Source: Bacillus alkalicellulosilyticus
GTDB lineage: Bacteria; Bacillota; Bacilli; Bacillales; Bacillaceae_F
Reading direction: 5' to 3'
NCBI RefSeq assembly: GCF_002019795.1
Contig: NZ_KV917381.1
Span: 2,388,068-2,452,067, forward strand
Length of the DNA stretch: 64,000 nucleotides
Shown: positions 48,398 through 57,005 of the stretch, piece by piece
Layout: each line of letters starts with the position of its first letter
Numbering within the stretch: position 1 is the first letter of the stretch
The notes under the pieces: model-generated
Databases searched by the model: none
Seen by the model: only the letters and a program-made list of their open reading frames with translations
Told to the model about the DNA's origin: nothing
Position numbers and translations under genes: made by a program

Positions 48398-49756
48398 TTA
48401 TTCTTCAGCAGCTAGCGCTTCTTCGTGCGTTTTTGCAAAGTCTTCAGGCGTTACTTCCTTACCGAATAATGATTGAATCATATTCAAGTGAGTTTCAGCT
48501 ACTCCCGAACTCATTTGCACATCAGCAAACAATGTAATGTTTGAAGCATTCCCTAGCTCATTTAAAACGCTAATGTATAGCTCAGGAAGGTCTAAAGTAG
48601 ATGTATCTACTACAGTTGCAGGAATAACTCCAGCTCCTGTTACAGATTGCTCTCCCCATTTCTCAGCAAAGAATTTAGCAAATGCTTTTGCTTCTTCTTT
48701 AACATCTGAGTTTTCAGCTACGAATAATCCTACACCAGGTCCACCAACCCAGCTATTAATGTCTCCAGCTCCACCTTCGATCATCGGGAACTTGAAGAAT
48801 CCTACATTGTCTCTAAACTCTTGAGGAATATCTTCAGTTAACGTGAAGTTAGGAAGCTCCCAAGAACCCATTAAGTACATAGCAGCTGTTTCATTTAAAA
48901 ATTCTTGTTTACCTTCATCATTTGATAAACCATTAAATCCACGGTTAAATGCGTTCATATCTACTAATGTTTGAATTTCTTTTGCAGCGTCAATTAAAGC
49001 AGGGTTTTCAAAAGTACCACTACGGTCAATTGCCCCATTTAATGCTTCAGCTCCACCAAAACGGTCAGCTAAATACATATACCACAATGAACCCGTCCAC
49101 CGGTCACGGTTTCCTAATGCGATTGGCGCAACACCATTACCTGCTAACGTTTCAACTACGTTTAAGAACTCTTCATATGTTTCTGGTACCTCAAGGCCGT
49201 TTTCAGCAAAAATTGCTTTATTATAATAGATAGGTACAATGTTTAACTCAAGTGGTAATGCATATTTTTGTCCATCCACTTCATATGCCTCAAGCGTACC
49301 TGAAACAAATGAATTTTCTAAATCTCCATCTAAAATATCATTTAAAGGAGAGAATAAGTTTCCTTTTACATAAGGATCTAAGAAACCAGCAGGCCATGTC
49401 ATTCCAACATCAGGTAATTGATTGTTAGAAGATACAACTTGAAGTTTACTTTTATATTGCTCGTTTTCAAGTACTTCTTGCTCAATTGTCACGTGTGGGT
49501 TGTCAGCTGTGAATTGGTCAATAATTTCATTTACAATTTTGTTTTGTCCAGCTGAACCTCCAGCAGGCCATAAATGCATAAAGTTAATTGTAACAGGTTC
49601 CTTACCTTCTTCTGCAGCTGGCTCTTCTGTCGTATCATTGTTAGCGTTCTCATTTTCAGCAGGACCTGTGTCAGTTTCTGTTCCGCCACAAGCAGCTAAA
49701 AGTAGAGCAAACATAACAACTAGTGCGATTAGCCATGTATGCGCTTTCTTTGTCAT
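48398..49756 (-). CDS. Extracellular sugar-binding lipoprotein
   Basis: 452 residues: lipoprotein signal MTKKAHTWLIALVVMFALLL with lipobox LAAC, an acidic Asn/Glu/Thr-rich spacer (about 25-52), then a SBP_bac_1 fold (FMHLWPAGGSAGQNKIVNE ... GMTWPAGFLDPY ... FLNETAAMYLMGSWELP). The start at 49756 has GGGGGT 7-8 nt upstream; the open frame runs 19 codons further. First gene of the importer, directly downstream of a YesM/YesN pair. Substrate not determinable; oligosaccharides from cellulose breakdown are a reasonable guess. Confidence 0.94.
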   Translation of the reverse strand: MTKKAHTWLIALVVMFALLLAACGGTETDTGPAENENANNDTTEEPAAEEGKEPVTINFMHLWPAGGSAGQNKIVNEIIDQFTADNPHVTIEQEVLENEQYKSKLQVVSSNNQLPDVGMTWPAGFLDPYVKGNLFSPLNDILDGDLENSFVSGTLEAYEVDGQKYALPLELNIVPIYYNKAIFAENGLEVPETYEEFLNVVETLAGNGVAPIALGNRDRWTGSLWYMYLADRFGGAEALNGAIDRSGTFENPALIDAAKEIQTLVDMNAFNRGFNGLSNDEGKQEFLNETAAMYLMGSWELPNFTLTEDIPQEFRDNVGFFKFPMIEGGAGDINSWVGGPGVGLFVAENSDVKEEAKAFAKFFAEKWGEQSVTGAGVIPATVVDTSTLDLPELYISVLNELGNASNITLFADVQMSSGVAETHLNMIQSLFGKEVTPEDFAKTHEEALAAEE

Positions 49757-49926
49757 TTCTAAAACCCCCATATCTAAGTTTTTACTACACCCTAAGTCTA
49801 TCACCCAAGCCATTTGGCAAATAGGTAACTATGATTGGGGGAAATTCCACTTTTATTGGTATCTTGCTAGAATATTTGGTTTTAATAGGAAAATAGATTT
49901 TGTCATTTTTATGTAGTGACTTTCAA

Positions 49927-50712
49927 TTAGCTCGTCTTTGTTTCTTGTTTTCTATACTGACTTGGTGTTACCCCTTCATAATCTTTAAACATTTTAATAA
50001 AATACTTAGAAGTATGATATCCGACCTCCTCAGCTATTTCTGCCACAGACATCTGCGTTTGATACAGTAATTTTTTTGCAACAAGCAATCTCCTTCTCGT
50101 CACATATTCACTAAATGTAAGACTTGTTTGCTCTTTAAATAACACACTAAAATAGCTAGAATTTAAGTGGATATAATCTGCTACTCGTTGAAGGGTTAAT
50201 CTTTCTTTTATATTTTCATCGATATATGTCAAGGCTTTTTTCACGGGAGGACTTGTATTGTTCTCCCGTGTAACAATTGGTAACAAACGGTCATCCACCA
50301 CTTTTTGCATCATTCCTACTTGCTCTCGATTTTCATATGCTTTAAGAGCTTTTTGGACAGAATCAAACAGTTTTTGTTTACTAATCGGTTTTAGTAAGTA
50401 GTTTTGAACACCATATTGAATCGCCTCCTGAGCATAGTCAAATTCAGAATAAGCGGAAATGACAATGACTTCTGGTTTAGATTCAACGCTTTGGATATTT
50501 TTTACTAATTGTAATCCCGTCATTTCGGGCATACTGATATCCGTAATTAGCAAATGTACTTTTTCGTTCAAGATGATATTCAGGGCTTCTTTTCCATTAG
50601 TAGCTGTCAAAATGGTCACATTGTCATTACTTGATAATTCCAATGTTTTTTGCAAGCCTTGCCTAATTCTCGGCTCATCATCAACGACTAATATCACTTT
50701 CTGAAACTTCAT
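49927..50712 (-). CDS. YesN-type response regulator (REC-AraC)
   Basis: 261 residues: receiver (about 3-120, Asp in LLITDISMPEMTG) and a C-terminal AraC-type DNA-binding domain with two helix-turn-helices (TLQRVADYIHLNSSYFSVLF, SVAEIAEEVGYHTSKYFIKM). The start at 50712, after GGAGG, overlaps the kinase gene by 32 nt. It probably activates the adjacent sugar importer. Confidence 0.94.
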   Translation of the reverse strand: MKFQKVILVVDDEPRIRQGLQKTLELSSNDNVTILTATNGKEALNIILNEKVHLLITDISMPEMTGLQLVKNIQSVESKPEVIVISAYSEFDYAQEAIQYGVQNYLLKPISKQKLFDSVQKALKAYENREQVGMMQKVVDDRLLPIVTRENNTSPPVKKALTYIDENIKERLTLQRVADYIHLNSSYFSVLFKEQTSLTFSEYVTRRRLLVAKKLLYQTQMSVAEIAEEVGYHTSKYFIKMFKDYEGVTPSQYRKQETKTS

Positions 50713-52441
50713 CTCTTTGCCTCCTCCACGGAATTTCAAAGTATACTTCAGTTCCTTTGCCTTTCTCACTTTCAATCATTAACGCGTAACTTTGTTTAAT
50801 CTGATAATAAAGTTTTAAGCGCTTATTCACATTTACCAACGCCATCCCACTTTTACCAGAGAGTTTCATCGTATCTGTTTTTAATGACTGATATAGCGAT
50901 TCAAGAGTTCTTTGCCCCATTCCAGCACCGTTATCTTTTACGATGACTTGGATAAAATCTCCCTTTCCTCTTTTAATGATGACCTCTACATGACCTTGTC
51001 CAACCTGATTCCCGATACCATGTAAAATAGCATTTTCTACCAAAGGTTGAATGACAAGCTTTGGCAATTCTACTGACTCAAATTCAGCAGGAACTGTAAT
51101 CTTCCATGTTAAGCGGTCTTCAAATCTAATTTTCATGATTTTCATATATCGTTCGACATGGTCAATTTCTTCTTTTACTAGCACCCAATCCTCTTGTTTA
51201 TCATACTGAATGGTATAGCGAAATAAGTCAGCCATATCAAGAACATATTCACTTAGTTCTTCTTCTCCTTTTTCATCTAATGACCAATACAATACATCCA
51301 ATGTATTAAATAGGAAGTGTGGATTTATTTGTGCTTGGAGTGCTTTTAATTCAGCGCGACTACTTAGGATCTCTTTTTCATACACCACTTGTATTAAGTG
51401 ATTCATTGTCTCAACCATATTGTTATACGTTTCATTCAATTCATTAATTTCCTTTGTTGATGATATTTCAGGGTTCGGGTGTAGTGCTCCTAATGTCCCA
51501 TATTTAAGTGTCTTTGTTAATTTTTGTATCGGTTTTGTAATAGCGGTAGAAATAGAGTAAGAAAAAATGAGAAACACGAAAAAACCGATAATACATGCTA
51601 CAATAAGAGCTGTACGTAGTGCCGTTACATCCTTTGTGACCGAGCTAATAGGTGTAAGGATAACGGTTTTCCAGCCAGTTAGTTTGGAGACATGTTCTAC
51701 TAACAAATGTTCACTTTCATTTATTGTTACACTTCGTCCACTTGTACTAAAAATAAGGCTGACATCCCCTTCAAAATTTGAGGATATCGGGTGAACATCT
51801 CCATCTAGTAATATCATATAATCACTTGTTTGACTCGCTTCATTAAATTGAAAATAGGTATCTTTAATTCTTACAACTAGATACCCCCCTTGCGAAAACC
51901 AGCGGTCTAAAAGCGTTACTTGTTTAATAGCTAAATAAAAATTCGGGTCATTAGGGTCTTTGCTTATCCATATCATTCTTCCCTTTGCCTCATCTGCCTT
52001 TTGGATCCATCTTGGGTCCAATCGACTTGACAAATCAGCCTCATTTAACGGAAACAGTCTTCTTTCATCTGATAAATAAAGCTCAAAAGAATCGATTCCA
52101 TCTGAAAAAGGAACATAAGAATTGACGACATGCATTAAAGATTGTCTTTCACGGAAGCTCGGTTCAATCCCATTTACGTGATTTAAGAGAATTTCTTGTA
52201 CTTTAGCATGATTTGCGACCTGACTGGCTAATTTACTGACTTGCTCAAATAATACATCCATTCTTCCACTGGCTTGGACCGCAGTTTGTTGAATTTGTTT
52301 TTCTGCATTTTCTTTTAACAAAGTAGAAACTTCGTTATAAGTAATTACACTGGCAATGAGAAGAACGAGGGCCATAACTGAAACAAATACGATTAAGATT
52401 TGATTACGTAATGTATTCCAATGTTTAAGCTTAGGAAACAT
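50681..52441 (-). CDS. YesM-type sensor histidine kinase
   Basis: 586 residues: TM1 (about 15-37), large extracytoplasmic sensor (about 38-285), TM2 (about 286-306), HAMP (about 307-360), His_kinase domain with phospho-acceptor His in ALQAQINPHFLFNTLD, and HATPase with VIVKDNGAGM. Pairs with the overlapping YesN regulator. The start at 52441 lies about 10 nt after AAAGG; the frame could extend six codons to a TTG that overlaps that site. Confidence 0.93.
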   Translation of the reverse strand: MFPKLKHWNTLRNQILIVFVSVMALVLLIASVITYNEVSTLLKENAEKQIQQTAVQASGRMDVLFEQVSKLASQVANHAKVQEILLNHVNGIEPSFRERQSLMHVVNSYVPFSDGIDSFELYLSDERRLFPLNEADLSSRLDPRWIQKADEAKGRMIWISKDPNDPNFYLAIKQVTLLDRWFSQGGYLVVRIKDTYFQFNEASQTSDYMILLDGDVHPISSNFEGDVSLIFSTSGRSVTINESEHLLVEHVSKLTGWKTVILTPISSVTKDVTALRTALIVACIIGFFVFLIFSYSISTAITKPIQKLTKTLKYGTLGALHPNPEISSTKEINELNETYNNMVETMNHLIQVVYEKEILSSRAELKALQAQINPHFLFNTLDVLYWSLDEKGEEELSEYVLDMADLFRYTIQYDKQEDWVLVKEEIDHVERYMKIMKIRFEDRLTWKITVPAEFESVELPKLVIQPLVENAILHGIGNQVGQGHVEVIIKRGKGDFIQVIVKDNGAGMGQRTLESLYQSLKTDTMKLSGKSGMALVNVNKRLKLYYQIKQSYALMIESEKGKGTEVYFEIPWRRQRDEVSESDISR

Positions 52442-52548
52442 ATATTGACAACCTTTCAAATAAGAAACTTAGAGACTATATTACATATTTGCTAAATCCC
52501 GTTAATCCCCTTTTTTCTTTATATCCCCTAATGAAATAAAACAAAAAA

Positions 52549-52571
52549 GACCGTATGAAATCGGTCTACTT
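52549..52571 (-). terminator. Terminator of the small membrane protein gene
   Basis: AGACCGT / CGGTCT stem, T6 on the minus strand. Confidence 0.75.
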
Positions 52572-52684
52572 TTTACCATAATTAAATAATAGATAGTTTT
52601 CTATTTATTTTCAATATATTCAGAAAACAACTATACTTTCCATTAGGAAATATATAGTAATCTCAACAAAGAATCTCACCTTTC

Positions 52685-53029
52685 TCAAAACGGGAAATAA
52701 TCTTGGAAATAATAGAAACATGCTAATAACACTACCGTGATACAAAACAATATAATACTTCCAACTTTGTTTTCTTTCCATAATCTCATACCAATAACAA
52801 AGCCTTGCAAAATAATCACATAAAAACCAACTACTTTTAATGTAAATACCTCAAAAATAATTCCTAAAAAAACAACACAAAGACCTAGTAGATGGAAACT
52901 AGAGATCAACATTATTATTTTTCTAATTCCTTTGACTCTACTTTCCTTTACACCTTTTACATCCTTTTTAATAGAAAAGAAAACTATAAGAAGTAGTATG
53001 AGTAAAACAATGACTTGAATTGCTTTCAT
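52685..53029 (-). CDS. Small membrane protein, uncharacterised
   Basis: 114 residues with about four hydrophobic segments (MKAIQVIVLLILLLIVFFSI at the N terminus) and basic loops. The start at 53029 has GGGGGTG upstream; the frame begins 13 codons earlier without a site. No family recognised. Divergent from the Asp/Ala-protein operon. Confidence 0.6.
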   Translation of the reverse strand: MKAIQVIVLLILLLIVFFSIKKDVKGVKESRVKGIRKIIMLISSFHLLGLCVVFLGIIFEVFTLKVVGFYVIILQGFVIGMRLWKENKVGSIILFCITVVLLACFYYFQDYFPF

Positions 53030-53291
53030 TTGTTTTTCACCCCCAAGGTATTTTCTTACATTTCTCAAAACGCCGTTTTACTAATATTTTTATATTAGTA
53101 ATGATTTATTATTTATTTTACTTTACCTTACACAATTTATCTCATATTTTTCAAATCACATCTATTTTAATCAATCTGCATGAAACCTTTCACGATTTAG
53201 CCCAAATTAAAAATGGTTACCGCTTACTATGTATTTGTGGAGTCGAAGAAATATATAACTCATAGACTTAGTAATAAGGAGGTGTTCTTTT

Positions 53292-53627
53292 ATGAAAGAT
53301 ACGGAGGATATCTTAAAGCAAGCTGATGTAAATAATGAAGCATTAAAAAAACTAATCGTCCAAAGAACAAGTTCTGGTAACAATGAAGCCAAAACTGTTG
53401 TTGACAATATGTTTAAACCTATTAATATTTCATCATCCTCTGCTGTTTCCACAGTGGTATCAAGTTATCTTACGATGTTCTCTGTACTACTTCAAAATGA
53501 AAGCTTTTTAGAAAAGCATGAAGAGTATGTACTTGAAAAAATAAATCAGTATGAAGAGATGATGTTACAGATTATAAAAGATGAAGAGAGGTACAAAGAG
53601 AAAACACTAAATCTCTTGAATCAGTAA
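53292..53627 (+). CDS. Small helical protein heading the Asp/Ala operon
   Basis: 111 residues, predicted mostly helical and charged, with a central Ser/Val-rich segment (SSSSAVSTVVSSYLTMFSVL). No signal peptide or known domain. AAGGAGGTG precedes the ATG. First of three closely spaced genes in the same direction; the next begins 53 nt downstream with its own strong ribosome site. The phrase TSSGNNEAKTVV loosely echoes the C-terminal TSGNNRATN of the next protein; this may be chance. Confidence 0.75.
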   Translation: MKDTEDILKQADVNNEALKKLIVQRTSSGNNEAKTVVDNMFKPINISSSSAVSTVVSSYLTMFSVLLQNESFLEKHEEYVLEKINQYEEMMLQIIKDEERYKEKTLNLLNQ

Positions 53628-53680
53628 TTGATTTCTAATTGTGGTTATGAAAAAAATATTTAAAACACAGGAGGTAAAAC

Positions 53681-54370
53681 ATGGAAGAAAATATGAATAA
53701 TGAATTAAGGAATGATGAGGATTGTTGTTCATCAGCTAGTGCAAATGAACAATCGGCTGCAGCTGGATCTGGAGGTCCAGATGGAGCCTCTTCATCTTCC
53801 TCAAGTGCTAGTATACAAGCGGCCGCTGCAGCAAGTGATGATGACGCATCAGCAGCGGCTGCGGATGCAGAAGCGGATGATTTTGCTGCGGCCGCAGCTG
53901 GGAATGAGGATGCTGATGCGGCTGCGGCTGATGCGGCTGCGGCTGATGCGGCTGCGGGACAAAATGCAGCAGCTGCATCAGGTGTTACTTCCTCTGCTGC
54001 AAGTTCACTTCATGCTTCTAGCGCTTCAGGTTCAGATGCGGATGCTGATGCCGATACGGACGCTGACGCCGATGCTGACGCCGATTCTGATGCTGATGCC
54101 GACTCTGACGCTGACGCTGATTCGGATGCCGACGCTGATTCGGATGCTGATGCCGATTCTGATGCTGATGCGGACTCCGATGCTGACGCTGATTCGGATG
54201 CCGATTCGGATGCCGACGCTGATGCTGACGCTGATGCCGATGCCAGTGCTGATGCTGATGCTGATGCCGATGCCGACGCCGATGCGGCGGCTGGAGATGC
54301 AACAAACCTTGTTATCCAAAACGTGACATCAGGTAATAATAGAGCGACCAACGACATTACAATTGAGTAA
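53681..54370 (+). CDS. Asp/Ala/Ser low-complexity protein 1
   Basis: 229 residues, extremely acidic. Layout: short N terminus with a Cys pair (DEDCCSSAS), [12 protein letters not shown], Ala/Asp region (about 45-115), then an alternating DADADSDAD tract (about 120-205) and the C-terminal end [20 protein letters not shown]. No signal peptide, LPXTG or membrane segment. AGGAGG lies 8 nt before the ATG. The tract is encoded by mixed synonymous codons (GAT/GAC with GCT/GCC/GCG), arguing for protein-level constraint or old expansion. Paralogue immediately downstream. Function unknown: possible spore or extracellular matrix component, or cation binding. Confidence 0.85.
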   Translation: MEENMNNELRNDEDCCSSASANEQSAAAGSGGPDGASSSSSSASIQAAAAASDDDASAAAADAEADDFAAAAAGNEDADAAAADAAAADAAAGQNAAAASGVTSSAASSLHASSASGSDADADADTDADADADADSDADADSDADADSDADADSDADADSDADADSDADADSDADSDADADADADADASADADADADADADAAAGDATNLVIQNVTSGNNRATNDITIE

Positions 54371-54390
54371 AAAAATTAAGGAGGATAAAG

Positions 54391-55065
54391 ATGGAAAATA
54401 AAGAGCATGCAAATGATAATTATTGTTGCTCAGCAGAGGCTGGTACACAATCATCAGCTTCAGGCGCATCTGGCCCAGATGGGGCTTCCACAGCATCATC
54501 GAGTGCAGCAGATAAATCAGCTGCGGCAGCAGGAAATAATGATGCGAGTGCATCTGCAGCAAACGCTTCTGCTAGTCGTAACGCGGCTGCGGCAGCAAGT
54601 AACGAAGATGCTGATGCGGCTGCTGCCAGTGCAAATGCAAGTGACGGTGCTGCTGCTAGTGCAGGAAATAATTCTGCTAGTTCTGCTGGTGAACAGGCAG
54701 CTAGTTCAGCAGCAGCAAATGCCGATGCCGATTCGGATGCCGATGCCGATGCTAATGCTGACGCTGATGCTGATGCCGACGCTGATGCCAGTGCGGACGC
54801 TGACGCTGATGCTGATGCCGATGCTAGTGCCGATGCCGACGCCGATGCCAGTGCCGATGCCAGTGCCGATGCCGACGCGGATGCTAGTGCGGATGCCGAC
54901 GCCGATGCCAGTGCCGATTCCGATTCCGATTCCGATGCGGATGCAAGTGCCGACGCGGATTCAGCTGCCGCTGCAGGCACAGCAACAAATATTGTAATTC
55001 AAAATGTAACTGCTGGTGATAACACAGCTAGAAATAAAATTAAAATTAAAAGACAAACCTCATAA
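54391..55065 (+). CDS. Asp/Ala/Ser low-complexity protein 2
   Basis: 224 residues, same plan as the preceding protein: Cys pair (NYCCSAEAG), GASGPDGAST, Ala/Ser/Asn segment, long DADASADAD tract (about 110-190) and the end ATNIVIQNVTAGDNTARNKI. Ends are conserved while the tracts differ in register and composition (more Ser, no Thr), so the copies have diverged by repeat turnover. AAGGAGG lies before the ATG, 21 nt after the previous stop. The final residues are basic (KIKIKRQTS), unlike copy 1. No homologue recognised. Confidence 0.85.
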   Translation: MENKEHANDNYCCSAEAGTQSSASGASGPDGASTASSSAADKSAAAAGNNDASASAANASASRNAAAAASNEDADAAAASANASDGAAASAGNNSASSAGEQAASSAAANADADSDADADANADADADADADASADADADADADASADADADASADASADADADASADADADASADSDSDSDADASADADSAAAAGTATNIVIQNVTAGDNTARNKIKIKRQTS

Positions 55066-55160
55066 CATTTAGATTTTTTGTGATGAGTGAAACCATTACT
55101 CAGACTCAACCTAGCGTGAGAAAGCTACCCACCGCTATTTTTTACGCCATACCCCCATAT

Positions 55161-55253
55161 AAAAATGAGTTTCCTAGTTAATAATTACTAGAACATTACT
55201 CTAAAGGTTTCCAAATAAAAAGTTTTTATAGGTTAGTAGAAACTCATTTTTTT
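55161..55253. terminator. Long-armed inverted repeat after the Asp/Ala operon
   Basis: 13-bp perfect outer arms (AAAAATGAGTTTC / GAAACTCATTTTT) followed by T on the plus strand, enclosing a smaller CTAGT / ACTAG hairpin. A plausible operon terminator, about 100 nt past the last stop. Confidence 0.6.
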
Positions 55254-55310
55254 AGCAAAGGGGTCTGAGATTTATCTAGCTAAGACTCTGCAATGGCTTC
55301 TTAGAATACC

Positions 55311-55519
55311 ACTCACTTCAGCAAGTTGTGAGAAAAACACTCACTTCAGCAAGTTGTGAGAAAAACACTCACTTCAGCAAGTTGTGAGAAAAACACTCAC
55401 TTCAGCAAGTTGTGAGAAAAACACTCACTTCAGCAAGTTGTGAGAAAAACACTCACTTCAGCAAGTTGTGAGAAAAACACTCACTTCAGCAAGTTGTGAG
55501 AAAAACACTCACAACTTGC
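55311..55519. repeat. Seven contiguous 28-bp repeats ending in a hairpin
   Basis: Identical 28-bp units start at 55311, 55339, 55367, 55395, 55423, 55451 and 55479 (each ACTCACTTCAGCAAGTTG plus TGAGAAAAAC). The last is followed by CTCACAACTTGC (55508-55519), the exact complement of GCAAGTTGTGAG in each unit. No spacers between units, so not CRISPR. Each unit can also fold alone (CTCAC / GTGAG). Confidence 0.95.
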
Positions 55520-55551
55520 TTTAAAAGACAGTGGAGGTTTCGCTCATTGCT

Positions 55552-55596
55552 AAGAGGGTGAGACAAAAGGTTTACCCCCTTTTGTCTCACCCTCTT
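55552..55596 (-). terminator. Terminator of the SRPBCC gene
   Basis: AGAGGGTGAGACAAAAGG / CCTTTTGTCTCACCCTCT, a long near-perfect stem just past the stop at 55605. Confidence 0.85.
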
Positions 55597-55604
55597 TGAT
55601 CAGT

Positions 55605-56102
55605 TTATTTAGCTGTATATACACCGAAATATTCATTTTTTCTTTTTTCCAACATATAATTATCCTCAATCGCCGTCTTCAGGTCATCCATCGTTTGTTT
55701 CAACATGATTTTTTGAAGCCATCCGAAAAAGAAATCATTTATCCTATAGTACATCTTTGAGTATTTCACTTCCGAAATATGTGTAATCACCGTTTTACCA
55801 TTTTGTTCTCCCAATACATACGTAGAAATAAGAGTTCCATACGTAAATTCAGTGGACGCTACGGATTTATATGGTGGTGTATGTTCGATAATTGTAACTT
55901 CCAGCTCTATTTTCTTTTTTCCCATTTGATTGATTTGTTTATACTTCATGCCCGGATACATGTTATCCTTATCTTCTGGATTTTCATATTCATAACAAAT
56001 TAATAACTCATTCCAGTTTTTCACTAACTCTTCTTCATTAAGGTGCCTATAAGAAAAGTGTATGGGTGCATCAACAACAATAGAATGTGAGTAAGTTTTC
56101 AT
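55605..56102 (-). CDS. SRPBCC-superfamily protein
   Basis: 165 residues with the START/polyketide-cyclase fold pattern: N-terminal strand YSHSIVVDAPIHFSYRHL, middle strands KKIELEVTIIEHTPPYKSVA, THISEVKY and a long C-terminal helix (about 128-155). Such proteins bind hydrophobic ligands. CGAGG precedes the ATG by about 7 nt. Standalone; ligand unknown. Confidence 0.8.
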   Translation of the reverse strand: MKTYSHSIVVDAPIHFSYRHLNEEELVKNWNELLICYEYENPEDKDNMYPGMKYKQINQMGKKKIELEVTIIEHTPPYKSVASTEFTYGTLISTYVLGEQNGKTVITHISEVKYSKMYYRINDFFFGWLQKIMLKQTMDDLKTAIEDNYMLEKRKNEYFGVYTAK

Positions 56103-56271
56103 ATCTATACCTCGATTAATCTTGTCATATCTATCATTTTACAATGATTTTACATATGTTGAATAGTTATTTTTTACCAAATTATACATTTATTTCACTT
56201 TAGAGACATAACGATAAAGGGGAGAAAACAGAAGGAATTTCTTCCGTCTCCTCTTCCTAATCGACAAACAG

Positions 56272-56688
56272 CTACTCTCCACTATTTACAAATGCAACAA
56301 TTGACTCAGCAAGTTCCACTGAGAACCCACCATCAATAGTTACCGTTCCAGTTGTAATGACTTGGCTTACAAGTGGAGAAGCTAACAATTCATCTCCTGC
56401 ATAAAAATGGATCGATTCATTAACATGTTCAGTTGTAATTTCTTCCAGTAAAGTTGGGTCAGCGAATACTAGCTCAACAGCTCTGTTTCTAATTCCCTCT
56501 TCAAACGTTACCTCTGCTTCTCCTACTACAAGGTCTTGTTCCGTTGCAAGAATATTTCCTGAGTCATCTTTTAGAGAGATACTTGTAATCACTATGTCCG
56601 TTTCATCATTTGAAGTAACACTATCATTACAACCCGCTACTCCTACTGAAAGCAAAACAGCTAACATTACAAGAATAAACTTATTCAT
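56272..56688 (-). CDS. Lipoprotein with SecDF P1-head-like domain
   Basis: 138 residues: lipoprotein signal MNKFILVMLAVLLSVGVAGC (lipobox VAGC), then a domain whose second half (YAGDELLASPLVSQVITTGT, followed by IDGGFSVELAESIVAFVNSG) strongly resembles the P1 head subdomain of SecD (G-x-VISAP-x-V ... I-x-G-x-F-x-x-E-x-A-x-x-L). The rest of SecDF is absent, so it is not a translocase subunit by itself. The start at 56688 follows TAGGAGGAG. Function unknown. Confidence 0.8.
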   Translation of the reverse strand: MNKFILVMLAVLLSVGVAGCNDSVTSNDETDIVITSISLKDDSGNILATEQDLVVGEAEVTFEEGIRNRAVELVFADPTLLEEITTEHVNESIHFYAGDELLASPLVSQVITTGTVTIDGGFSVELAESIVAFVNSGE

Positions 56689-57005
56689 GAATAATCTCCT
56701 CCTATAGAATGATTTCATGACGTCGTTTCTCTCTTACCCCTATCTATATCTATAATAGTACCGAAATCCTAGCTTTTGTTATACGGAAAAATCTATATAA
56801 TACACCTTGTAAATTTAAGAAAATTTAGTACAACTCTAAATTTTAAATGTTTTTCGACAAAAAGTTACGAAAACGGTTTAGTTTTTTGAATTCAGGGCCA
56901 CATGATTGAAGACATGACCTATAAGGGGTCTATGCGACCTATTTAATTTGTTGACCCAAAAAAAAATCATTAAATTTTATCGAAATCAAAAAAAACTCTA
57001 TACTG
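56689..57005. other. Intergenic region
   Basis: AT-rich, containing the promoter side of the lipoprotein gene. No clear terminator was found after the EamA gene ending at 57006. Confidence 0.4.

Larger units (their letters stand above)
55066..55604. other. Repeat-rich intergenic region
   Basis: Holds an inverted repeat (55161-55251, AAAAATGAGTTTC / GAAACTCATTTTT), the 28-bp array (55311-55519) and the SRPBCC gene terminator. No ORF supported. Confidence 0.7.

Noticed and set aside
54010-54357. Long antisense frames opposite the Asp/Ala genes (also 54420-54980) and +1-frame His/Met/Leu-rich frames
   Set aside because: The GAY-GCN repeats are open in several frames by composition alone, and only the called frames have ribosome sites and conserved ends.
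55311-55506. CRISPR-like array of 28-bp direct repeats
   Set aside because: Units are directly adjacent with no spacers, and no cas genes are in the window.
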